Source: an uncultured Anaerolineales bacterium (GTDB lineage Bacteria > Chloroflexota > Anaerolineae > Anaerolineales > UBA4823). From it: DNA of 39,212 nt. The DNA lies in the NCBI GenBank assembly GCA_903872065.1, contig CAIQJJ010000670.1:1-39212 (forward strand). Direction: 5' to 3'. The translations under genes were made by a program, and so were the position numbers. The notes under the pieces were generated by a model. It saw nothing but the letters and a program-made list of their open reading frames with translations, was not told the DNA's origin and searched no databases. Shown piece by piece: positions 17,133 through 25,416 of this stretch (its first letter is position 1; every line of letters starts with the position of its first letter).

Positions 17133-18522
17133 GCAGTTCCTGCCAGACAGCATCCGCGAGTTTGGCATCGGGCGCAAAAATCCATGTCGTGCGCCGGTCG
17201 GTGTGGTAAATGGCGGTGTAACCTTGCGGCGTTTGCCAGAAAGCGTGATCGCTGCTTTGTTGGGAATCGCCAAAACGCGCCGAGGCATATTCCATAAAAG
17301 TGTTGTTGAATTGGCTCGCGTCGGCTGCAGTATCCCATTCGTATGATAATACCATCACGGTAGATTGCGTCTGATCCTGGTAATAGACCACATAGGCGTC
17401 GCCTCCCCAGCCGGCGGCTGCCTCACTGGCCTTACTCTCTGCCAGGCGTGCTTTTTCATCCCAGCCGGCTGCCAGGATCAACTGGGTGTACCATTCTCCC
17501 ATGGCCCCGCGTTCCACCTCGCGCCAGCCTTCACCCAACACGGTGTTCAAGTCCGACAGTGTCACATTCACCGGCTGGTCTTCTGGATAATTTTCAGGAT
17601 GTAAAATTTGTTCTGTCGAATCAGGCAAGTTTTGGTAAGCCTGATCAACCGCTCTCCACCCGCCATCATCATACAAAGCCTGGACAAATTCCAGACCCTG
17701 TTGGTAGGGAAAGAGGAAGTCCTTCTTAAGAAATTCAGGTGCGCTGTCGTAGACCGGACTTTGATAGGTAGCGTAGAATTGCATGATCTCAGTCTTATCC
17801 TCTTGCGTGCTGTAATTGGTGAGCCAGGTAGTCTCGGCCAAAGAAGCATCTCCCTCCAACAGCGCCTGCACCGCCGCGCAATGCTCGCTTTCCTTCTCGC
17901 AGATTTCATCAGAATAATTCAGCCCTTTTTCGATATCGTAGACTTGATCTTGAAGGGCGTGAACATATTCATGGGCGTATGTCATCCGCTGCGGGCCAAG
18001 AAAATCTTCGCCCTGCACCACGTACATGGCTTTTTTCTCATTATCATAAAACCCGGCGATTTGTTCGCTGAGCAGTTCGATATACAGGTTATAGAGATCA
18101 TATTGAGCCGGCAGCAAGCCAAATGCGTTCAGGACGATCACATCATCGCGGGCTTCTTCTTGGGTGTAATCTTTCAGCATGTCATCGGTCACGTGTTGGC
18201 GAAGTTCTTCAGGGGTGAGCAGAGAGCGCGGGGTGCTTTCTGTTGGCTCTAGCCCGCGGATGCTGATGATGTTTTGTTCGATCTGATTCATCTGCGTTGA
18301 AATATCCACCGGGCTATTGGTGGTATTGGGGGCTGCTATTGTAACGGTTGGACGTATCGTCCGTGGCGTAGTGGGAGAAGTATCTGAGATTAAGTTTTTA
18401 TTGGCGGTAAGGAACCAAATTGCCAGGCCGCCCAGTCCGACCAGGCAGGTACACAAGCAAGCCACAACCAGCAGCGCCACGCAAGAAATGATCACCCGGT
18501 TCGTAGTAGATGAAGATGACAT
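17122..18522 (-). CDS. Membrane-anchored HExxH zinc peptidase-like protein
   Basis: A 466-residue protein starting at MSSSST; two codons more upstream are possible. It has one TM segment rich in Cys (residues 9-38), a Thr/Pro linker to about 95, then an extracellular domain. The motif HEYVHALQDQ (His184, Glu185, His188) is a zinc-peptidase signature; EGDASLAE about 40 residues later could supply the third ligand. I do not recognise an experimentally characterised member. An AGAGG site lies about 8 nt before the start. The HAD gene follows with an overlap. Confidence 0.78.
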   Translation of the reverse strand: MSSSSTTNRVIISCVALLVVACLCTCLVGLGGLAIWFLTANKNLISDTSPTTPRTIRPTVTIAAPNTTNSPVDISTQMNQIEQNIISIRGLEPTESTPRSLLTPEELRQHVTDDMLKDYTQEEARDDVIVLNAFGLLPAQYDLYNLYIELLSEQIAGFYDNEKKAMYVVQGEDFLGPQRMTYAHEYVHALQDQVYDIEKGLNYSDEICEKESEHCAAVQALLEGDASLAETTWLTNYSTQEDKTEIMQFYATYQSPVYDSAPEFLKKDFLFPYQQGLEFVQALYDDGGWRAVDQAYQNLPDSTEQILHPENYPEDQPVNVTLSDLNTVLGEGWREVERGAMGEWYTQLILAAGWDEKARLAESKASEAAAGWGGDAYVVYYQDQTQSTVMVLSYEWDTAADASQFNNTFMEYASARFGDSQQSSDHAFWQTPQGYTAIYHTDRRTTWIFAPDAKLADAVWQELHVP

Positions 18523-18613
18523 ACAAAAGACCTCTAGCAAACAAAAATGGAATAGGACGCGATTCTAATCGCCTTTGAGTGGGAAATCAATCAATTTTGG
18601 GATATTGGCGCGG

Positions 18614-19237
18614 CTATGTTTTTGGCGTTTGAGATTCACCGCGGCGATCCAGGATTTCCACAGAGATGAACTCCAGGCAGCCGAGTGCAGGATTGGCTTG
18701 CAATTGTTGAGAGAGAAACCCACTGATCTGACTGCCGCTCATGGCCGTTTGGCTGCCTTTTGTTGGCAGCAGCTCATTGTGCGTTTTTGATTGGATAAAG
18801 TCAATCGCAATAGAATGCGTCGCCGCGGAGAGCAAACCAAATGGGTTGGCTAGCGTGATGACCTTATCGGGGGCGCGAACTTTCCATGTGATTGAGATGC
18901 GTAATTCCATCTCCCACCCATCAGAAGTGAGCGCATGGATCGCGGGCAGTTCATGAAATTGCATTTTCTGATTGACGTAATACACCAAATACGCCCCGGC
19001 CGGCCAACGCAGCAGATGATCGCCGGCTTCAAGCACCTTGGGTTGTCCATCTGGCGCAATAATGACCGCGCATTGTTCTGGCGCGATGCGTAAGAAATAT
19101 CCTATGATCGGAATGTTTAAAGAGACCGGTGGAGTGGCCACTTGATTTTTGATAAAACGGACGAACTGCACAGGTTTTCGCAGACCCATGGCCCGGACAA
19201 CCTGTTCTACGAACGGATGGTAACTGATGTCGTTCAT
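18614..19237 (-). CDS. SPFH/band-7-type protein
   Basis: A 207-residue protein resembling the SPFH core: PEQCAVIIAPDGQPKVLEAGDHLLRWP, then the beta-strand-rich MELRISITWKVRAPDKVITLANP and an AATHSIAIDFIQSKTHNELL helix. No convincing TM helix is present, unlike stomatins and prohibitins, and the C-terminal coiled coil is short. Membrane association or oligomerisation is therefore uncertain. It is divergent from the cheB-like gene, with the shared intergenic element between them. A TATAAT lies 6 nt before the ATG. Confidence 0.72.
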   Translation of the reverse strand: MNDISYHPFVEQVVRAMGLRKPVQFVRFIKNQVATPPVSLNIPIIGYFLRIAPEQCAVIIAPDGQPKVLEAGDHLLRWPAGAYLVYYVNQKMQFHELPAIHALTSDGWEMELRISITWKVRAPDKVITLANPFGLLSAATHSIAIDFIQSKTHNELLPTKGSQTAMSGSQISGFLSQQLQANPALGCLEFISVEILDRRGESQTPKT

Positions 19238-19243
19238 TAGTAT

Positions 19244-19249
19244 ATTATA
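19244..19249 (-). promoter_or_regulatory. -10 box of the SPFH gene, leaderless spacing
   Basis: The minus strand reads TATAAT, followed by 6 nt and the ATG at 19237. No clear -35 at 16-18 nt. Confidence 0.5.
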
Positions 19250-19287
19250 TACGAATCTCTAAGGAACAAGATTTGAACCTGACTTTC

Positions 19288-19335
19288 TGTAATCCATTGT
19301 TGCGCAAACGCTGCACCGGACAGTTATAAAATTCT
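19288..19335. repeat. Conserved intergenic element, copy 2
   Basis: Second copy of the element at 8391-8440. Shared blocks are AATCCAT, GTTG-GCAAA and CAGTTATAAAA. It contains the 8-bp palindrome TTGCGCAA. It lies in the divergent region between the SPFH gene and the cheB-like gene. Confidence 0.6.
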
Positions 19336-19350
19336 GCTTCCTAAATCGTG

Positions 19351-19391
19351 TGGCAAGTTTTATGGCAAGTTCTTGCAATTACTGTTAGAAT
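19351..19391 (+). promoter_or_regulatory. Promoter and direct repeats upstream of the cheB-like gene
   Basis: TGGCAA (19363-19368), a 17-nt spacer and TAGAAT (19386-19391) make a plausible promoter. TGGCAAGTT occurs twice with a 13-nt period (from 19351 and 19364), and GCAAG-TT-CTTGC forms an inverted repeat, so a regulator site over the -35 is possible. Confidence 0.4.
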
Positions 19392-19437
19392 AGAATAAGT
19401 AGGCTATCAAGCTTCCTTGAAGGATGAACTATTCTAC

Positions 19438-20559
19438 ATGGTGATAAATTCTGGTACCACATCCCCGCTTTTTTTGCGTGATGCGAACCGTCGTATTCGT
19501 CTTTTGATTGTAGACGATTCGCCGTTAATTCGAACCATTTTAACAGCCATGTTGGCGGATGTCCCCGATATTCAGATTGTGGGACAAGCCACCGATGGGC
19601 AAGAAGCTGTGCAAATGACTTTACGTTTGCAGCCGGATATCATTACGATGGATATCCGTATGCCGCAAATGGATGGCCTGGAAGCGACGCGTCGCATTTT
19701 GAGCGTGCGACCCACGCCAATTATCGTCGTTGCCAGCAGCGTTTATTCGACTGATTACAATATTGCTTTCAACGCCCTCGAGGCCGGCGCACTGACCGTC
19801 ATCGAAAAGCCGAAGGGCCTGCTTTCGCAAGATTACGAAAACGTCCGCGAACAGTTGGTCACCGCCGTGCGCACTTTGGCCGGCGTCACAGTGATTCCCA
19901 GGCGGGAGAGCAAGCTGGCCACCAGCAGGGTTGGGCCGATGACGGCCATGCTGCAGGCGATGTTTGACCGGCCGATCCAATTGATTGCTATTGGGGCTTC
20001 TACTGGCGGGCCGGCCGTTCTCAAAGAAATCTTGCAGGAACTGCCGAAAGATTTTGCTATCCCGATTGTCATTGTTCAACACGTTTTGGCGGCTTTTGTC
20101 CCTGGCCTGGCAGATTGGTTGGGGCATAATATTCGTTTGCCGGTTAGTGTTGGCTATGATGGGGAACAGCTTAGACCGGGCAAAGTGGTGATTGCGCCAG
20201 GAAACTGCCATCTGATTGTGACGCCGGGCGGAGTTTTGCGCATGGAATATTCACCTCCTATTGAGGGACAGCGTCCATCCGCCACGCGGCTGTTTCAATC
20301 GGTGGCGCGGGTGTTTGGCTCCGATGTGGTCGGGATTATCTTGACCGGCATGGGAGAAGATGGCGCGGATGGTTTGGTGGAACTCAGCAAGGCCGGGGCC
20401 CACATCATTGCTCAAAACCAGGCCAGTTGTACGGTTTATGGGATGCCCAAGGCGGCGGTGGATCGCGGCGTTGTCCATGAGGTGCTTGCGCCGGACGGAA
20501 TTGTGACGCGTCTCTTGAAACTCAACCAGCACGTTCAATCCATTTCTTTTCGCCGGTAG
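19438..20559 (+). CDS. cheB: CheB-type protein-glutamate methylesterase
   Basis: A receiver domain (residues 20-140) with Asp26/Asp27, phospho-acceptor Asp72 (MDIRMPQMDG) and the KPKG lysine is joined to a CheB catalytic domain. The catalytic triad is visible as Ser188 (GASTGG), His215 (IVQH) and Asp308 (GMGEDGADG). CheB demethylates or deamidates chemoreceptors. The 373-residue length is normal. The ATG at 19438 is chosen because it has AAGGA upstream, though about 13 nt away; an in-frame TTG at 19417 is possible. No cheR, cheA or receptor gene lies in the window, so its partner is unknown. Confidence 0.93.
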   Translation: MVINSGTTSPLFLRDANRRIRLLIVDDSPLIRTILTAMLADVPDIQIVGQATDGQEAVQMTLRLQPDIITMDIRMPQMDGLEATRRILSVRPTPIIVVASSVYSTDYNIAFNALEAGALTVIEKPKGLLSQDYENVREQLVTAVRTLAGVTVIPRRESKLATSRVGPMTAMLQAMFDRPIQLIAIGASTGGPAVLKEILQELPKDFAIPIVIVQHVLAAFVPGLADWLGHNIRLPVSVGYDGEQLRPGKVVIAPGNCHLIVTPGGVLRMEYSPPIEGQRPSATRLFQSVARVFGSDVVGIILTGMGEDGADGLVELSKAGAHIIAQNQASCTVYGMPKAAVDRGVVHEVLAPDGIVTRLLKLNQHVQSISFRR

Positions 20560-20584
20560 CCAGCATTCCTTGTTGGTTGTTCTA

Positions 20585-21217
20585 ATGAGAATCCTCGCTG
20601 TTAGCGACACTGTGATCTCCTCGTTGTACCACCCGAAACTATTGGAGGTGTTTGGACGGATTGATCTGGTGATTTCTTGCGGCGATTTGCCTTATGCCTA
20701 TGTAGAATACCTGGTCAGCAAATTGGATGTGCCGACATTTTATGTGCGGGGCAATCATTGCGCGCAACCAGGGCCCAACGATACCGGTCAGCTCTCCGAA
20801 CCGCAGGGCGCTACAGACCTGCATCGCCGCCTGGCGCGTCAGAACGGGGTTTTATTCGCTGGCGTCGAAGGTTCGCTGCGCTATCGTCCAGGGCCCTTTC
20901 AGTACAGCCAAAACGAAATGTGGCTGCATGTTTGGTCGTTGGTGCCGGGGATGCTTTGGAATCGCCGCCGCTATGGCCGGTATGTGGATATTTTTGTAAC
21001 CCATGCGCCCAGCGCCGGCATTCATGATCAGCCCGATCTACCGCACCAGGGCATCCGCGCCTTTCGTTGGTTGGTGTCTACTTTTAAGCCGCGCTACCAT
21101 ATTCACGGACATATTCATACTTATCGGCCAGATACCATTATGGAGACGCAGGTTGGCCCGACGACTGTGCTGAATGCCTATGGCTACCGTTTTATTCAGT
21201 GGGAACTAACGACATAG
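20585..21217 (+). CDS. Calcineurin-like metallophosphoesterase
   Basis: A 210-residue protein with the family motifs GD (CGDLPY, Asp34), GNH (RGNHC, 56-58), THAPS and GHIH (HGHIHTY). The first motif, normally DxH, reads Asp8-Thr9-Val10, so one metal ligand is missing or replaced. The substrate is unknown; phosphodiesters, nucleotides or phosphoproteins are all possible. The ATG lies 25 nt after cheB, suggesting an operon. Its stop overlaps the end of the convergent universal-stress gene by 12 bp. Confidence 0.85.
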   Translation: MRILAVSDTVISSLYHPKLLEVFGRIDLVISCGDLPYAYVEYLVSKLDVPTFYVRGNHCAQPGPNDTGQLSEPQGATDLHRRLARQNGVLFAGVEGSLRYRPGPFQYSQNEMWLHVWSLVPGMLWNRRRYGRYVDIFVTHAPSAGIHDQPDLPHQGIRAFRWLVSTFKPRYHIHGHIHTYRPDTIMETQVGPTTVLNAYGYRFIQWELTT

Positions 21218-22948
21218 CAAAACCGGGTTAGACGTGCTGCGCAGAACACGATCGACCACATCATCAAAAATAACGTTGAGCAGTGGGCCGCGACGATAGC
21301 CTCCCATGATGATCAGATCGCTGCTGTGGAGCGTGGCATTAATCAGAATGGCGGCTGCCACCGGGCCGCGTTTTTCAACGACATACGAAGCTTGCACCCC
21401 GTGCGCTTCAAGGTAGGCGCGGGCTTTGGCTTGGGTTTCAGGCAGCACGCGATCTTTTTGTAAAACGGTAATCACAACCAGGGGGATTTGCCATTGTCCT
21501 GCCAGGTAGGTGGCTACGTAGAGCGCCTCTTCAGCTTTGGGGCTGCCATCGTATGCCAGCAGGGCGCTGCGCAGGGAACTGACCTGCCGTGGGGCGGCTA
21601 AAACCGGGGCTTCGCAGCCTTGAATGATGGCCCGAAAGCCCGAACGAAAGCGTCGCAATGGCTGCGGCAGTGGTGGATAAGACAAATTAACGACGACCAG
21701 ATCGCTCCAGTGTGAGCGATGGCGAATCTGGCTGCTTACCACCCCATTCACTAACGCCAGGTTGCCAGAGATGTTTTCTTCCTGGCAGCGTTGTTCAAAA
21801 TGCTTCTGGATTGGTTCAAGATCAGCCTCCCTTGCCTCAGGTAAGTGAACATGCAGCCCATAGATCTGGGAATTTTCTTTGTGGGCAATCACCAACGCCT
21901 GTTCTAATGCAACCCAACCTTTCGGACTGCCGCTGATGGGGGTCAAGATTCGGGTGAAAAGTCGGTCATTGCGCTGCGCGCCGATCCTTTCCTGTCGCCA
22001 AAAACCGGGCGGCGGCCCGGGCTCAAGCGGCTCAATCGTCAAACGGTCGCGCAGCGAATTTGTCAGGCGATGGATCAAACGATCGAGCCGTGGGCTAAAG
22101 CGATGCGCCAGATCGTCCGCCGCGGCCTCTGTACCGACTTGCCAACCCAGGGTTTTTTCCAGTTCGGCGCGGTGGTCGGCAAGCCACAGGTAGAGATCGG
22201 TTTCGGTGCGGCCCGGAAAATCGCGCAGCAAGGCTCGCCGCCGGATCGCTTGCACTGCGGGGAGATATACCGTATCGTACCAATCTGCCGCGGCTTCACT
22301 TTCACTGATAGGGCGCTTTTGCTCCAAACCCATAAAATAACGATGCACCGAGATATGTTCGCTCAAGATGGCATATTGTCCCGCGGCGGTTAAGGTAAGC
22401 TCTGCCTGCGGACGGGTTTGGTGCATTTGGGTGCGTTCAAGAAATTCGACCTGTTCGGCTTTGATGATTAAATCTTCCGGGCGGACATCAGGGGTCAGCG
22501 GTACAGGAGAACGAACTTCGGTCACATAGCCCTGGATACTCGTCGCGCCGACTTGGCGAGCGACAGACACGCGGTGATTGCCATCTTTGACAAAATAAAC
22601 CTCGCCAAGTTGGTAAACCTCAATCGGTGGCAGGCCGGCCATATCGTCCATCGCGGTCTTCACATGCGCCCAGCGGTGTCGATCGATCCCTTCTCGCGGA
22701 AGGAAGTCACGAGTGAAATCTTCATAACGGTTGACGCTGCCTATGATGGCGTCCAGCGGAATATCTTGCAGGCCGCGGTCGGCCCCAGTTTGGGCTTTAA
22801 GCTGGCGGCGCACCTCTTCGAAAGACAACAACCCTACCGGTTGGCCGCTCAGGCGCGCCATAATTTCACGCAAGATGGCTTTGTTGCGCAGGTTGCGAAA
22901 ATCATCTAATGCAGCCAATGAGGTTGAGGTGATTGAATCCGATGGCAT
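21206..22948 (-). CDS. ParB/sulfiredoxin-like domain fused to tandem universal-stress domains
   Basis: A 580-residue fusion. The N-terminal part (about residues 60-150) holds VYFVKDGNHRVSVARQVGATSIQGYVTEV, a ParB/Srx-type core with the DGNHR motif at 122-126. A helical middle (about 180-320) has no family I recognise. Two UspA-like domains follow: one from about 330 (RILTPISGSPKGWVALEQALVIA) and one from about 455 (SALLAYDGSPKAEEAL) ending SDLIIMGGYRRGPLLN...NPVLLCR. The usual ATP-binding Gly-Ser near the end is not clear. A stress sensor is plausible. A TTGCGG-17-TATAAA pair precedes the ATG, but the -10 is only 4 nt away. Confidence 0.82.
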   Translation of the reverse strand: MPSDSITSTSLAALDDFRNLRNKAILREIMARLSGQPVGLLSFEEVRRQLKAQTGADRGLQDIPLDAIIGSVNRYEDFTRDFLPREGIDRHRWAHVKTAMDDMAGLPPIEVYQLGEVYFVKDGNHRVSVARQVGATSIQGYVTEVRSPVPLTPDVRPEDLIIKAEQVEFLERTQMHQTRPQAELTLTAAGQYAILSEHISVHRYFMGLEQKRPISESEAAADWYDTVYLPAVQAIRRRALLRDFPGRTETDLYLWLADHRAELEKTLGWQVGTEAAADDLAHRFSPRLDRLIHRLTNSLRDRLTIEPLEPGPPPGFWRQERIGAQRNDRLFTRILTPISGSPKGWVALEQALVIAHKENSQIYGLHVHLPEAREADLEPIQKHFEQRCQEENISGNLALVNGVVSSQIRHRSHWSDLVVVNLSYPPLPQPLRRFRSGFRAIIQGCEAPVLAAPRQVSSLRSALLAYDGSPKAEEALYVATYLAGQWQIPLVVITVLQKDRVLPETQAKARAYLEAHGVQASYVVEKRGPVAAAILINATLHSSDLIIMGGYRRGPLLNVIFDDVVDRVLRSTSNPVLLCR

Positions 22949-22993
22949 CGTTTTTATACCGATACTCGTATTTTACCGCAAGGAGGGTTACTT

Positions 22994-23056
22994 ATGGAAC
23001 AAGACCTTGAGGGTTTTCTTAAACCCTCAAGGTCTTGTTTACAGCTTTTAGGCTAG
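22994..23056 (+). CDS. Possible 20-residue leader peptide overlapping the long hairpin
   Basis: GGAGGG stands 6 nt before an ATG, an ideal spacing. The frame codes MEQDLEGFLKPSRSCLQLLG and most of it is the two arms of the 19-bp hairpin. It could be a leader peptide for the downstream histidine kinase, or a gene start into which the palindrome was inserted. Coding is not proven. Confidence 0.2.
   Translation: MEQDLEGFLKPSRSCLQLLG
22998..23039. repeat. Long perfect palindrome (19-bp stem), copy A
   Basis: Left arm 22998-23016 and right arm 23021-23039 pair perfectly around a 4-nt loop. The core AGACCTTGAGGGTTT matches the palindrome at 37653-37687 at 14 of 15 positions. It lies in a divergent intergenic region upstream of both neighbours, so it cannot be the terminator of either. 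Confidence 0.75.
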
Positions 23057-23081
23057 CGCCAAAATATGACCCTTGATAGAT

Positions 23082-23110
23082 TTGCACATCCGCCAAAGTC
23101 GGGTTATACT
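23082..23110 (+). promoter_or_regulatory. Promoter of the histidine kinase, leaderless spacing
   Basis: TTGCAC (23082-23087), a 17-nt spacer and TATACT (23105-23110), then 7 nt to the ATG at 23118. No ribosome-binding site precedes that ATG. Confidence 0.6.
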
Positions 23111-23117
23111 TTCTGTG

Positions 23118-25334
23118 ATGAACGCGAATGTCCTTTCTGGCAGTTTGAACGCTTTTTGGGGTTTGGCTTATCTGGCCATTGCCTATTTTATGATTCGCCG
23201 GCGAGAAGAGCGTGACCCTGCCTCAAATTATCTGATTGTCTATTCTTTTACTGGATTCTTTGTGCAATCGCTGCTCTTCCTGGTGCAAATGGGGTGGTTG
23301 AGTCTGCTGCCAGCAGATGTATTGGTCTGGTTTCCCTATTTGGGGGCGGCTTTATTGATTTTGCTGTTTTTAGCGTTTACCGAAGAATTTCTCGAACAGA
23401 AGTCCTCCGGTTTGTGGTTGAATTTGGGAGGTGTGTGGCTTGGCATGATGCTGGTTTGGGTCGGTTTTTCATCCATGATGCCGGTCTTTATCACGGGCGC
23501 CTTGCGCTGGCATACAGTAGGCTTATTGCTGCTGTTGGCCGGGTGGGTGGCTCTCCTGGCGCGCGCCGCTTACCTGATTTACCATGGATACCATCAGAGC
23601 CAACAACTTCTGCGCAAAAATCGCTGCCTCTATTGGGCTTTGGTTTTGATCTTGATCACCCTGGGCGATATCCTGTTGTTTGCCGGAGCGCAGGTGATCG
23701 GCAGCGCTATCCATTTGATGGGGATTTTGATTGCCACCTACGTCATTCTGGTATCTCGCGTGGCTGATCCACAGCAAGTTGGGCAGCGCGCCTTGGGATT
23801 TTTGGTCATTACCCTGATCCAGATCGTCGTTTATGCACTTGGCTTTGTGCTGCTTCAGATACTTTTGGGCGACGAAGCGGAATTTAATATTCTCTCGCTG
23901 GGGGTTGCATTGGCAATTGTGATTGTTTTATTGGTCAATCCCTTTTTAGAGCGTGCGAACCGTTGGGTCAGCCATAAGGTACTTGGGATAGGGTATGATC
24001 TCAATAATATTGTGCGCGAGTATAGCCAGGGGATCAGCAATATTGTTGACTTACAACGCCTGGCAGAGACTTCTCTGGAACAGATTCAGCGCGCTTTGAG
24101 TGTGCGCGAGGGTTGTATTTTCTTTTTGGTTGATCAGGAAAAGGATCTGGAGCGGACGCTTTATCGCCTCCAACCAATTAAAACTCTGAATGCGAACCCG
24201 GTTGCGGTAGGGCGGTTGCAAGCGAATAATCCGGTCTCTATCCGTTTTTGCACTCGCCAGGACCCGTTGTTGCATTATGATTTTGAAGTCGGTTCTGAGT
24301 TTAAGGAAATGGCGGACGAAGAGCGCCAATGGTTGGCCGGACTCAATGCAGATGTCTTTGTACCTATCTGTGGGCAGGGCAAGTGGATTGGTCTGTTGGC
24401 GCTTGGCAAGCGTAAAGGAGGTATCCGTTACCTGCAGCAAGACTTGAGTCTGTTAAGCACATTGGCTGATCAAACGGTGGCGGGGCTGCAAAACGCTCGC
24501 CTCGTCTCAGATTTGAACAGAGTGAATGCCGATCTGGAAAAAACTTCCCAAGACCTTGCCAAAGCCAATGAGAATCTGCATGAGATTGATCGCATGAAGT
24601 CCTCATTCATCGGGGTGATCACTCACGAATTGCGCACGCCTCTGGCCAGTGTGGGTTTTGCATTGCAAATTTTCGAGATGTATGGCCTGAATCATCTAGG
24701 CGCCGATCAGCGCGAACAATACCAGCAGATCAAGACCAGTTATCAGATGGCCAGCCGTTTGATCGAAAACCTGATCACATTTGCCTCTTTTCTGAATAAC
24801 CAGGTTAAGTTAAACCAGGAACGGATGAATGTGCGCGATCTTTTGCGCGAGGTCTTGCTGCCCCTCAAAACCCAGGCCGATGAAAAAGGGTTGGAGTTTA
24901 AGGTGGAAATTATTGGCGAAATTCCACCGCTGTACGCCGATCGCAAGTTAATTGCCAATGCAATGTATCAATTGGTGCAAAATGCGATTAAGTTTACCAA
25001 TAGCGGCGGCAAGGTCGGGGTTAGTTGTGGAGTGGTGGCAGATGCGTTGTGTTTTGAAGTCAGGGATACAGGGATTGGGATTCCGCCAGAACGTTTGCAA
25101 GAAATGTGGAATGAGTTTAGCCAGATGGTGGATCCACTCAAGCGAGGTGTAGAAGGTTTGGGTTTGGGTTTGGCTTTGGTGAAGCATATTGTTGCCGCGC
25201 ATGGCGGCGATGTGTGGACTGAAAGTCAGGTAGGTTCAGGCAGCCTGTTTGGCTTCCAGGTGCCATTGATCAGCGCCAGGCAGTCCAAACGCGTCAACGA
25301 AATCTTTCGTCGCCGCACGCCTTTCCAGCGCTGA
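23118..25334 (+). CDS. Membrane sensor histidine kinase with GAF domain
   Basis: A 738-residue protein. About eight TM helices (residues 1-275) form an N-terminal sensor. A GAF-like domain (about 315-465) follows, then a coiled coil (RVNADLEKTSQDLAKANENL). The HisKA domain has the phosphorylated His503 in ITHELRTPLA. The HATPase has NAIKFT, DTGIGIP and GLGLGLALVKHI. No response regulator is adjacent, so it is an orphan kinase; the CheB-like protein and the regulator at 8488 are possible but unproven partners. The ATG at 23118 follows a promoter directly; an in-frame TTG at 23073 lies within that promoter and is rejected. Confidence 0.92.
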   Translation: MNANVLSGSLNAFWGLAYLAIAYFMIRRREERDPASNYLIVYSFTGFFVQSLLFLVQMGWLSLLPADVLVWFPYLGAALLILLFLAFTEEFLEQKSSGLWLNLGGVWLGMMLVWVGFSSMMPVFITGALRWHTVGLLLLLAGWVALLARAAYLIYHGYHQSQQLLRKNRCLYWALVLILITLGDILLFAGAQVIGSAIHLMGILIATYVILVSRVADPQQVGQRALGFLVITLIQIVVYALGFVLLQILLGDEAEFNILSLGVALAIVIVLLVNPFLERANRWVSHKVLGIGYDLNNIVREYSQGISNIVDLQRLAETSLEQIQRALSVREGCIFFLVDQEKDLERTLYRLQPIKTLNANPVAVGRLQANNPVSIRFCTRQDPLLHYDFEVGSEFKEMADEERQWLAGLNADVFVPICGQGKWIGLLALGKRKGGIRYLQQDLSLLSTLADQTVAGLQNARLVSDLNRVNADLEKTSQDLAKANENLHEIDRMKSSFIGVITHELRTPLASVGFALQIFEMYGLNHLGADQREQYQQIKTSYQMASRLIENLITFASFLNNQVKLNQERMNVRDLLREVLLPLKTQADEKGLEFKVEIIGEIPPLYADRKLIANAMYQLVQNAIKFTNSGGKVGVSCGVVADALCFEVRDTGIGIPPERLQEMWNEFSQMVDPLKRGVEGLGLGLALVKHIVAAHGGDVWTESQVGSGSLFGFQVPLISARQSKRVNEIFRRRTPFQR

Positions 25335-25364
25335 GGCTTATTTTGAAACTGGATGATGTGATGC

Positions 25365-25394
25365 TTGCACTTTCTGAATGAGATCGGCTAAAAT
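25365..25394 (+). promoter_or_regulatory. Promoter of the lipoprotein gene
   Basis: TTGCAC (25365-25370), 18-nt spacer, TAAAAT (25389-25394). A normal leader with AAAGGAGAG follows before the ATG at 25417, in contrast to the leaderless genes nearby. Confidence 0.5.
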
Positions 25395-25416
25395 TTGAGT
25401 CAAAGGAGAGATTGGA

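Noticed and set aside
19255-19335. Minus-strand stretch with a T-loop-like TTCAAATC and weak flanking stems, resembling a tRNA 3' half
   Set aside because: The acceptor, D and anticodon arms cannot be formed, and the related element at 8391-8440 lacks the T-loop pattern. Treated as a shared intergenic element instead.
19417-19437. Upstream TTG as the start of the cheB-like gene
   Set aside because: No ribosome-binding site precedes it and the added seven residues are not part of the receiver fold; the ATG at 19438 is preferred with moderate certainty.
22998-23039. Reading the long palindrome as an ordinary terminator
   Set aside because: It lies upstream of both flanking genes, which diverge from it, and no transcript ends there by gene layout.
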